Below, piece by piece: positions 1-6,332 of a stretch of 27,271 bases of DNA. This DNA comes from a virus, in IMG/VR virus record IMGVR_UViG_3300031741_000015, positions 1 through 27,271 of that record. One strand, 5' to 3'. A program made the translations under genes and the position numbers. The first letter of the stretch is position 1; every line of letters begins with the position of its first letter. The notes under the pieces were generated by a model that was not told the origin of the DNA, did no database searches, and saw only the letters and a program-made list of their open reading frames with translations.

Positions 1-47
1 GTAACTTCTAAAATAATATCATGTATTTCGTCATCTTCTATTTTCAT
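1..47 (-). CDS. Partial acidic protein, N-terminus only
   Basis: Only the first 15 codons are in the window. They read leftward from an ATG at 47 as Met-Lys-Ile-Glu-Asp-Asp-Glu-Ile-His-Asp-Ile-Ile-Leu-Glu-Val and then run off the left edge. The ribosome-binding site is weak (GAAAGA about 9 bases upstream), so the start is uncertain. A TATATTAC box on the same strand at 110-117 lies about 65 bases upstream and is a plausible promoter, which supports a real gene here. No function can be given from 15 residues. Confidence 0.4.
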   Translation of the reverse strand, partial: MKIEDDEIHDIILEV

Positions 48-109
48 AATAATTTGGATCTTTCTTTAAGATTGTTTATTTAGTATGCGAAAATATACTT
101 TTCTAGAAA

Positions 110-117
110 GTAATATA
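110..117 (-). promoter_or_regulatory. TATATTAC promoter-like box upstream of the left-edge gene
   Basis: The minus strand reads TATATTAC here, between the end of the polymerase gene and the partial gene at the left edge. The same or nearly the same octamer precedes several other small minus-strand genes in this window. From memory, an AT-rich TATATTAC-type element is reported for early promoters of phiKZ-like phages, so early-promoter function is an inference. An imperfect inverted repeat at 96-112 overlaps it and may help end polymerase transcription. Confidence 0.45.
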
Positions 118-137
118 TGTCTATTATTCATTCGAAT

Positions 138-2195
138 CTACCCACAGTATAAATCACTCATCAATAATTTCTGCTTATCGAAACTTATTCCAAGATGTAA
201 TCTTTCTAACGTTATATGAGCAACTCTAGCATTAAAATAAATTACATGTCTTAAGTCTATCAATGGTAGTATCTCTTTAGGTATCTTCTTAAGAGCAGGA
301 GGTATGATAATGTAAGATGGAAACTTATTATACTCATCAAAAAATTTAATAAAATTATTATAAACTTTATTATTTATTTTCTTCACATCTAATAGAATCT
401 CTAGTGTTATTTTAATCAATGGAATAACAGGAGTTTTAAAAGGAGGTAATACTTCCCCATACTTATAAGATAAGATATTAGAATAAGCCGTATAGTAAAA
501 ATACGAGGTACTTAATATATTATCATAACTCTGTAGCGGTTTAATACTGCAACGTTTAAGAAATTTAACTTCTCCTTTTAAAATACTAGCTCTTACTTCA
601 TTTTCAAAATTGATAACTGTCGTTAAAAGAAATCTACCTGATATTTTTGATGTCATTGCTTTTTTAAGTATTTTCTCTATAATCAAATCTCTATTGAATA
701 AAGCTGTTGCTTCAGGTATATCTGAAGATCTTAAAACAGCTCCTTTTATTTCCGGCATTATCTCTGGAAGTAAAACCCCCTCTTGCATATTTATTATATT
801 AGCATAGTTCTTTTTAAGGTTATATAGAATTTGGCATATAAAAAGTAATTCATTTTTCATTTTTATAGTATTAGAAAACTCCCCCACTGCACCATGGGCT
901 ATACTAAACTTCTTAAGGGTTGCTTTTATTATTTTAGTAAACCAATAAATACATAGAGCTACTATCTGATAACTCTTATCTTGAGTCTCAATAATGTCCC
1001 CAACATACCATTTAACCCAAGTTGCTAATGTTAAACTTATACTATCGGTATCTGAAAACGTTGTTACTTTCCTATCCATATCTTTAATTTCTAAAATATT
1101 AGAATTCAATGGAGCATCGTTTATGAATACTTTAAAAAGTAAATCTAATTTCGTTAGTTGAGTTTCAATCTTTTTAGCAACCGATACAAATAATCTAGCT
1201 TTTTCGGGATCTTTAACTGGTAGTTCGTAAGCTTGCATTCCATTAAGAAGAGATTTACTAAACGCTAATGAAACTAATGCTATTAAGTCTGGATCTAATT
1301 TAAAAATATCTTCAGGTTTTCCACTAGGTCTTATTTTTGAAATATCTAAAACATCTTGGATAAACTGTTTGAACTTAGTAGAGTTTTCTTCCATGATTCT
1401 TTTAAGATTATTCTGGTAATATAAAAAAATAACTTCTTCATCATCTAAACTTTCAATGATTTTTTTAACATTTAAAAGTCCACTAGAACTGTACTTTTTG
1501 ACTACCCTAAGGTAGTCGGTATAGAGCTCCTTTTTCGACGGGATTTTAAGCGAATAACGTTGAGCTGCGAGCCTAATATCGGCCTTTTTTATTCCATCTA
1601 GACAATCTAGGATTCTATCGACTAGGACAGATTCGTTAAAATAAGAGAAGTTATTTCCTAAGATATTCTCCGCTTCTATAATTGAATGGTATATGAGACT
1701 TCTACCTATAGAGGTAATTGCATTATAATTTCCTTTATCGTAAAGAAAACTATATTCGAACATACAAGCTCCTGAAAATGAATTATTAATTATTTTCTTG
1801 AAAGTCTGTAAACAGTAATTCATCTGCTCTTCTGCCTCGTTACCTGACGATACCGCTTCCATCATTCTTTTTTTAAAAACTTTTCTTTTTTTTGTATTCC
1901 CATCTATGAACTGTGAAGTGAAAGCTCTTTTAATATCAGCTCTAATATAAACACTCCCAGACGGACTAATGCTATTCCCTATAGTTTTAGTTTCTATAAG
2001 ATTTAATAGATCTGTTTTTTGCATAGTTACCGATTCGAATTTATCTGTACCGACAATAGTTATATTATCAGGTCTATACTTATCTTTAATTATAGCTGAA
2101 AGTTTAGAGTTAATGTCTTCTTTACTTAAATTAGTAGTCGATAGAAGGAATCTTTCCATCTTATATCGGTATGCTTCAATCAATTTACTTTTCAT
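138..2195 (-). CDS. Family-B DNA polymerase palm protein, truncated jumbo-phage type
   Basis: This 685-aa protein probably copies the phage genome. Motif B (KxxxNSxYG in family-B polymerases) is seen at residues 134-142 as K-I-I-N-N-S-F-S-G, with Ser in place of Tyr. It is followed by a conserved-looking TSIGRSLI at 161-168. Motif C (YxDTDS) is seen at 380-385 as F-S-D-T-D-S. There is no recognisable 3'-5' exonuclease domain and no clear motif A (DxxSLYPS); the stretch SPSGSVY at 77-83 is the only candidate for its tail. Family-B polymerases usually carry several hundred residues before motif B, here only about 130, so the N-terminal part is either encoded elsewhere or missing. Split or truncated polymerases of this kind are known in phiKZ-like phages (family knowledge). 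The start at 2195 has TAGGAG a few bases upstream. Product name fairly sure; exact partner unknown. Confidence 0.7.
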   Translation of the reverse strand: MKSKLIEAYRYKMERFLLSTTNLSKEDINSKLSAIIKDKYRPDNITIVGTDKFESVTMQKTDLLNLIETKTIGNSISPSGSVYIRADIKRAFTSQFIDGNTKKRKVFKKRMMEAVSSGNEAEEQMNYCLQTFKKIINNSFSGACMFEYSFLYDKGNYNAITSIGRSLIYHSIIEAENILGNNFSYFNESVLVDRILDCLDGIKKADIRLAAQRYSLKIPSKKELYTDYLRVVKKYSSSGLLNVKKIIESLDDEEVIFLYYQNNLKRIMEENSTKFKQFIQDVLDISKIRPSGKPEDIFKLDPDLIALVSLAFSKSLLNGMQAYELPVKDPEKARLFVSVAKKIETQLTKLDLLFKVFINDAPLNSNILEIKDMDRKVTTFSDTDSISLTLATWVKWYVGDIIETQDKSYQIVALCIYWFTKIIKATLKKFSIAHGAVGEFSNTIKMKNELLFICQILYNLKKNYANIINMQEGVLLPEIMPEIKGAVLRSSDIPEATALFNRDLIIEKILKKAMTSKISGRFLLTTVINFENEVRASILKGEVKFLKRCSIKPLQSYDNILSTSYFYYTAYSNILSYKYGEVLPPFKTPVIPLIKITLEILLDVKKINNKVYNNFIKFFDEYNKFPSYIIIPPALKKIPKEILPLIDLRHVIYFNARVAHITLERLHLGISFDKQKLLMSDLYCG

Positions 2196-2255
2196 TTAAT
2201 TCTCCTAATTTATAATAGTATTATTTTCTTATATTATATTAGGTAATAGTTTAAA

Positions 2256-2345
2256 TTAACTAAAAAAAATAAGGGATCTTACAACCCCCAATGCGATTAC
2301 TAGTCCGCCAATAACTACTTCAAAAACATCACCTAACTTGATCAT
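2256..2345 (-). CDS. Hidden 29-aa hydrophobic membrane peptide
   Basis: A short minus-strand frame reads Met-Ile-Lys-Leu-Gly-Asp-Val and then a nearly unbroken hydrophobic stretch (residues 7-23, rich in Val, Ile, Gly, Leu), one Arg at 24, and a Leu-Ile-Phe-Phe-Ser end. This predicts a single membrane-spanning peptide of the inner membrane. TGGAG precedes the ATG. It has its own promoter and leader (2351-2408) and sits after a strong terminator, so it is expressed separately from the helicase gene upstream. The leader is almost the same as that of the gene at 23037-23417. Function unknown; tiny phage membrane peptides can be holins, lysis inhibitors or superinfection-exclusion factors, and nothing here decides between these. 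Confidence 0.6.
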   Translation of the reverse strand: MIKLGDVFEVVIGGLVIALGVVRSLIFFS

Positions 2346-2350
2346 CTGCT

Positions 2351-2408
2351 TCTCCAAAAATTAATTATTAATATATTGAATCCAAATTAGATTCAATGAA
2401 ATAATATA
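2351..2408 (-). promoter_or_regulatory. Promoter plus 5' hairpin leader, copy 1
   Basis: Read on the minus strand, the order is TATATTAT box (2401-2408), an 8-bp stem-loop ATTGAATC / GATTCAAT with a 7-base loop (2375-2397), an AT-rich spacer and TGGAG before the ATG at 2345. A nearly identical element is found at 23423-23480 in front of a different gene. The box at the upstream end and the hairpin shortly after it suggest an mRNA that begins with a stem-loop, which commonly protects 5' ends from decay (inference). Confidence 0.65.
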
Positions 2409-2411
2409 TAA

Positions 2412-2447
2412 CTTAAATGAGATGATCCGTAGATCATCTCATTTAAG
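2412..2447 (-). terminator. Terminator after the helicase gene, 16-bp perfect stem
   Basis: CTTAAATGAGATGATC and its exact reverse complement flank a four-base CGTA loop, beginning two bases after the helicase stop codon. There is no long T-run after the stem on the minus strand, so release may need a factor, or the hairpin may mainly stabilise the 3' end. It insulates the helicase operon from the promoter at 2401-2408. Confidence 0.65.
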
Positions 2448-2449
2448 CT

Positions 2450-4324
2450 CTATACCATTGATTCAAACATGTCTTTACTCCATTGAGTAATATCGTCAGC
2501 TGACGTTGAGAGATTGGGGGAATCTCCTGTATCTAAAAGTATCGTGAAAATAAAAACAGGAGTATCCTGCCCTATTCTGTAAATCCTATCAGATGCTTGA
2601 GCATATTCGGTATATCTAAAAGGTCTATTTAAAAATACCATAGTATTGGCTTCAACTAAAGTAACCCCTGTAGAAATAGTTTGAAGTGATGCTACTAAAG
2701 GATTCTTCTTTGATTCTCTAAAACTTTTTAGAATACTACTAACGTTTTTACTGTTCTTCCCATAAATACTTATAGGATCAAAACCTATTTCTTTAAGCCA
2801 GTCATAAGCTACTTCTATAGTGTCAACATATGATGTGAAAATAATAGTTTTCTTTGACGCATCGTTTATAATTTGTCTAAGTCCAGCATGAGCTATTAAA
2901 GAAGTAGTCATTTTAATCCTTAACCTCATTAGAAGAGCTCCGATTACTTCCCCTCTTATTTTAAGATTAAGATATTTGACTGCCGACTTGACTTCAGTAT
3001 ATTGTTTTTTTAAATCTTTAGGTAATGATGGTATTAAAACTTCTTTCTCAAATCTATTAACAAAAAAGATCTTTTCCCTATCCTGTTCGTTCATTAAACT
3101 AACAACTTTGTTTCTAAGATACTCTATATCCAAAACGAACTTAGCAAAATCTCTAGTCTTACCTAAAGAACTCTTATCGGCATAGTCAATAACCTTATCG
3201 AACTTTTCATTATATTCTATATATTTAGATTTATGATATCTTTCTCTTTCTTTAACAAAAACAATAACTAATTTTTTAATATTCTCTAAAGTGAATTCGT
3301 TTCCATTTGGAGTTTTAATCCTTATAGTTTCTTCAGTCTTTTCTGGAAGAGATAATACTTCTGTTTTCATTTTCCTATGCATCATCATATGAAGTCTATT
3401 TCTAATAATATCCGTTCCGATAATCGTGTTGACTCCCAATGCCTTTTTGAAAATATCCATAGCTTCTACATTGAAAAACCTATCTAGAATAAAAAGCATT
3501 GGAATAATCTCAACACCTAATGCTTTAATCGGAGTTCCACTCATAAGTAAAACATCTTCGCAGAATATAGCTTCTCTAAAATCTATTAAGAATGAAGTTC
3601 TATTAGAACTCTTCCTTAGAAAGTTATGGCTCTCATCTACTATTAACCCTACTCTCTCGGATATCTTAGCAAGATCATTTATAATAGGTGTTATTTTATC
3701 CATACTCTCATAATTAAAAATAAAGAAATCGTAATCCATAGAAAGTTTATCTCTATTTACAATAAATACTCTCTTCTTCTTTTTATAGAAGCCGTCTATA
3801 TGATCTTCCCATACAGCAGCTAGAGTGCTTTTAGGAGCGAATATGATGATTTTCTCTTTACCCAATGCTGTCATCAGAGCTAAGCTAGTAAGTGTCTTAC
3901 CGAGCCCCTGATCGAAAGCTAGGAGTGCTCCATAAAGCTGCATTGTGTTTTTAATAATATCATACTTCAAAATGAATTCTTCTTGATGTTTCTTCAAGGT
4001 AAGGTTCATTTCTTTTTTGATTCTATCCATCTTTACATTATTAGGAAATAACTCAGGATGTAATGTGGATCTATACCAGGTTTCTTCTGTTAAAGTATCG
4101 GCAAGTTTATAATATTTAAATTTATTAAGTAAAAATACTATTTCAGGTATAAAGAATTTATTTATCTTAATGTCTTTATGTTTTTTAGAAAACCAATTCA
4201 TCCCAACAACGTTGTATAGTTTCTGGAGTTTGTTTGTATTATAAAACTTTTTAAGTTTTTTATTAAATGCTTCTACTGGGAATCCATTTATTCGATAACT
4301 ATCACCATATGGTTTTATTTTCAT
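2450..4324 (-). CDS. SNF2/superfamily-2 DNA helicase or translocase
   Basis: A 624-aa ATPase of the SNF2 group that probably moves along double-stranded DNA during phage replication, repair or packaging. Counting from the ATG at 4324, it has a Q-type motif around 110-119, Walker A D-Q-G-L-G-K-T at 138-144, motif II D-E-S-H at 230-233, motif III S-G-T at 262-264, and near the C-terminus a motif V/VI block with ISTGVTLVEA and ASDRIYRIGQ, the latter typical of SNF2 proteins. The longer frame has an ATG at 4336, but 4324 is chosen because GGGAG lies five bases before it and because this ATG overlaps the stop of the small gene upstream (ATGA), a sign of coupled translation. No extra DNA-binding or nuclease domain is visible. 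A phage recombination or repair helicase role is likely but unproven. Confidence 0.88.
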   Translation of the reverse strand: MKIKPYGDSYRINGFPVEAFNKKLKKFYNTNKLQKLYNVVGMNWFSKKHKDIKINKFFIPEIVFLLNKFKYYKLADTLTEETWYRSTLHPELFPNNVKMDRIKKEMNLTLKKHQEEFILKYDIIKNTMQLYGALLAFDQGLGKTLTSLALMTALGKEKIIIFAPKSTLAAVWEDHIDGFYKKKKRVFIVNRDKLSMDYDFFIFNYESMDKITPIINDLAKISERVGLIVDESHNFLRKSSNRTSFLIDFREAIFCEDVLLMSGTPIKALGVEIIPMLFILDRFFNVEAMDIFKKALGVNTIIGTDIIRNRLHMMMHRKMKTEVLSLPEKTEETIRIKTPNGNEFTLENIKKLVIVFVKERERYHKSKYIEYNEKFDKVIDYADKSSLGKTRDFAKFVLDIEYLRNKVVSLMNEQDREKIFFVNRFEKEVLIPSLPKDLKKQYTEVKSAVKYLNLKIRGEVIGALLMRLRIKMTTSLIAHAGLRQIINDASKKTIIFTSYVDTIEVAYDWLKEIGFDPISIYGKNSKNVSSILKSFRESKKNPLVASLQTISTGVTLVEANTMVFLNRPFRYTEYAQASDRIYRIGQDTPVFIFTILLDTGDSPNLSTSADDITQWSKDMFESMV

Positions 4325-4476
4325 CCGATCTCCCATTTTTCTGTTTCTTCTGGATCGTTTTCTAAACCTAAATCGTCTAATAATTCTAAATCTAAATCGT
4401 CTAATAATTCTAAATAGTATCCATATTCTTCTGCAGTAACGGTAGCCCTATCTTTATTCGAATTTAAAATATTCAT
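4321..4476 (-). CDS. 51-aa acidic peptide with a tandem repeat, coupled to the helicase
   Basis: This small frame starts at 4476 behind AAAGGA and ends in an ATGA overlap with the helicase start, so the two are probably co-translated. The peptide is strongly acidic. Its middle holds a duplicated block, L-E-L-L-D-D-L-D followed by L-E-L-L-D-D-L-G (about residues 22-37), matched at DNA level by a 21-base tandem repeat. It could be a small acidic partner or regulator of the helicase; the coupling is seen, the role is inferred. No known family recognised. Confidence 0.6.
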   Translation of the reverse strand: MNILNSNKDRATVTAEEYGYYLELLDDLDLELLDDLGLENDPEETEKWEIG

Positions 4477-4500
4477 AATAGTTTCCTTTCGAAAAACATT

Positions 4501-4509
4501 TTATATAAC
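4501..4509. promoter_or_regulatory. AT-rich promoter region between divergent genes
   Basis: TTATATAAC is nearly palindromic and is the only promoter-like sequence in the 60 bases between the minus-strand gene starting at 4476 and the plus-strand gene starting at 4537. It may serve both directions. Assignment rests on position and similarity to other TATATAA/TATATTA boxes in the window. Confidence 0.35.
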
Positions 4510-4536
4510 AACATAACCTAAAAGGAGAAAGCAATA

Positions 4537-5031
4537 ATGAATCTAGATACAAAATCGTTAGTTGAAAATGCAAAAGATGATATTAAAACGATTAATAGTA
4601 AAATACCCAATGAATTAAAAGATCTATTGGAATGTACTACCCGTAGAAGTATTATTAAAAACTTCGTTACTGACTTGAAGCTTAATAATAAAAGCGAGGA
4701 CGAAGTATCTGAAATATGTTCTAAGTTGGTTAGTGCTGGAATGGATCGTGGTGAATTATCAGTAAATGATTTTGGGTATGTTAAAGACGTCATAGCTAGA
4801 AATTTCAAAGATACTAGTAGAGAAATTCGGATGGATTCTATCCTTGAAGTTATTTTAGAAAACGGTTTCGATGATAGAGTTTTTGCTGATAAAGATATTT
4901 CTGACTATATTGAATTAAATGATAATTTACATTCCCTTAGAAAAAAAATAATTAATAAGTTCGATAATCTTTCTAAAAAGACATCTGGTGATTTCTTAGA
5001 TAAATATAAGAAACTTTTAGAAATTAAATAA
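4537..5031 (+). CDS. Unrecognised 164-aa charged helical protein
   Basis: The start is supported by AAAAGGAG seven bases upstream of the ATG. The protein is rich in Lys, Asp, Glu and Leu with few prolines, and it looks mostly alpha-helical; the C-terminal 45 residues (from about 120) have the heptad-like Leu/Ile pattern of a short coiled coil. There is no signal peptide or membrane segment, and two Cys residues (33 and 61) form no metal motif. It is a lone plus-strand gene between the minus-strand helicase block and a non-coding region, and it ends just before a strong hairpin. I do not recognise a family. Confidence 0.75.
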   Translation: MNLDTKSLVENAKDDIKTINSKIPNELKDLLECTTRRSIIKNFVTDLKLNNKSEDEVSEICSKLVSAGMDRGELSVNDFGYVKDVIARNFKDTSREIRMDSILEVILENGFDDRVFADKDISDYIELNDNLHSLRKKIINKFDNLSKKTSGDFLDKYKKLLEIK

Positions 5032-5076
5032 AAAAAAAATAAAAAAAAGTAGAGTTCCAATTAATTGGAACTCTAC
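5032..5076 (-). terminator. Very strong leftward intrinsic terminator, 28-bp palindrome
   Basis: Bases 5049-5076 form a perfect 28-base palindrome (half-site GTAGAGTTCCAATT). On the minus strand it is followed by eight Ts, an A and a further T-run, the classical intrinsic terminator layout. On the plus strand the T-run after it is poorer (CTCTTTTTTG about 10 bases on), so it can also end the gene at 4537-5031 but is best suited to transcripts coming from the right. This implies a leftward transcript across 5077-5880. Confidence 0.8.
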
Positions 5077-5277
5077 TATAAAATACTCTTTTTTGAGCAA
5101 AAAATGAAAAGTGAAAATTAGAATGTCGGTCCAGTGTGCTGTAGTATGACTTGTAGTAATGGAGAAATCATCTTTCTAAGAGAGTAGGCTTAAAAAGTGT
5201 GAATTATATTACCTAATTTTTACTAAGCTTTCTTGAAAGAGTATTTTTGAAAATACTATTTTCTAAATATTGGAGTA
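5077..5277. other. Non-coding stretch with nested inverted repeats
   Basis: No credible gene is seen. AAAATACTCTTT at 5080-5091 is the exact reverse complement of AAAGAGTATTTT at 5236-5247, so the 144 bases between could be closed into one RNA domain. The right arm also forms a local hairpin AGTATTTT-TG-AAAATACT at 5240-5257, so two structures compete. A plus-strand TATATTAC occurs at 5205-5212 with no plus-strand gene after it. The leftward transcript from 5880 should cross this part as a 3' untranslated region or small RNA. A 17-codon minus-strand frame exists here but lacks a good ribosome site. Confidence 0.35.
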
Positions 5278-5763
5278 TCAACGATATGACATTTGTTCAA
5301 AAAGGTTTTTATTCTCATAGCCAGGTCTCAATCCAATTAGAGTAACTTTAATCCCCTTATAGCTTAATTCTTTAAAAGAAGACCATTCTGGAAAAATGAA
5401 CACAATTCCAACTGTATGCACGTATACCATTATTCGTTTCTCTTGAAATTCTAAAAGAAGCGATCCTTTTATAGGATATTTAAGCACATCTAAAAATGAT
5501 TTATAATTCCTACATCTTTATAATATTGATTAAAATTTCCTTCTGCTAATTGAATTACTGACGTATCGCTTAGTTTCTCAGAGTATCCAATATTTTTTAA
5601 AAAGTCTTTCATCTCGGAAGATAATTTGTATTCTAGAACTTTCTCAAGAATTTTAATATTTTTAGGAGGAACAGGATAACATTTGGAGTTCGATTTTAAG
5701 TTTTTTAGAACTATCGGAACCATGACTCAGGTAGATACTTTCAAGACCTGTTAAATTATACAT
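5278..5763 (-). pseudogene. Frameshifted gene, SUKH-like N-terminal half possible
   Basis: Three overlapping frames read as one protein if two single-base changes are made. The well-placed start is the ATG at 5763 behind TGGAGG, reading M-Y-N-L-T-G-L-E-S-I-Y-L-S. Removing one A from the A-run at 5701-5706 joins it to the frame ending at 5490 (77 codons when read from 5723), and adding one T to the T-run just before 5490 joins that to the frame ending at 5278 (69 codons, GTG start at 5487 with no ribosome site). The joined protein would be about 160 aa. The segment P-P-K-N-I-K-I-L-E followed by L-S-S-E-M-K-D-F-L resembles the start of SMI1/KNR4 (SUKH) immunity-type domains, a weak match by eye. 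It could be a decaying gene, a sequence error at homopolymers, or programmed slippage. Confidence 0.5.
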
Positions 5764-5879
5764 TTTCCTCCAAAGATTGAATGATTTTTTTAAGTTCGAA
5801 CGATGACGCTCAGCTTGTCTGAGCACAATAGTTCAGGCTTAAAAAATCTTATTGTGAACTTTGAAAATTTATTTGTTAT

Positions 5880-5887
5880 ATAATATA
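5880..5887 (-). promoter_or_regulatory. TATATTAT promoter-like box for the frameshifted gene
   Basis: The minus strand reads TATATTAT here, 117 bases upstream of the ATG at 5763. The leader between contains a small hairpin, GCTCAG and CTGAGC around a five-base loop (about 5804-5820). The box matches the group found before other accessory genes. Confidence 0.4.
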
Positions 5888-6302
5888 TTCTTTAATTTTT
5901 AAATCTTTTTTTTTTATTTAATTTTAATGCAAAATCGAGTTAAAAGTTTTTTTATATATTATGATTGGTCTGAGTTTTTAAAAACTCTTTTTTCTAAATT
6001 TTTAGTTTTGTCCGTACCGTCTGGTTCCGTCAAAACCTTTTTCTTTTTTTTTCTTTTTATATATTTTCTTTTTTTTTTTTTATTAAAAGTTTAAACTACA
6101 GTATATTTTCTTTTTTAGTTTCACAAAAAGAAAAATACAATATCTTTCTTTTTTTTTGTTCAATAGCTTTCTTTCTTTACACCACTTTCTTTCTTTAACT
6201 TTTTTTTTCTTTAACTTCCTTTTTTCTTTTGATCTAAACTTTTTTCTTTTGCTAGAAATTAATTAAAATCTGAGCGGTTAAATTTTAGCTAACCCAACGA
6301 TG
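5888..6302. other. Gene-free poly-pyrimidine tract
   Basis: No gene, RNA gene or clean hairpin is seen in over 400 bases. The plus strand is dominated by T-runs broken by single C residues, strongest from about 6040 to 6260. It includes short direct repeats such as TTTCTTTAACTT (twice near 6190-6215) and CTTTTTTCTTTTG (twice near 6222-6252). Such a strand-asymmetric tract could be an unwinding element of a replication origin, a protein-binding array or a spacer left by gene loss. No iterated origin-type motif could be proven by eye. A TATATAAATA box at 6304-6313, just after the tract, may be the promoter for the next gene. Confidence 0.5.
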
Positions 6303-6332
6303 ATATATAAATAAAACCTGGAGACCAAAAAC

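Noticed and set aside
2351-2408. Ends of a transposon defined by the two copies of the leader element
   Set aside because: Both copies point the same way, no transposase or target duplication is seen, and the 21 kb between them is core phage sequence.
5106-5170. 17-codon minus-strand frame in the spacer
   Set aside because: Poor ribosome site, very short, and inside a region better explained as untranslated RNA.
5960-6260. CRISPR array or tandem repeat locus in the T-rich tract
   Set aside because: No regular repeat-spacer spacing; similarity among units comes from low complexity.
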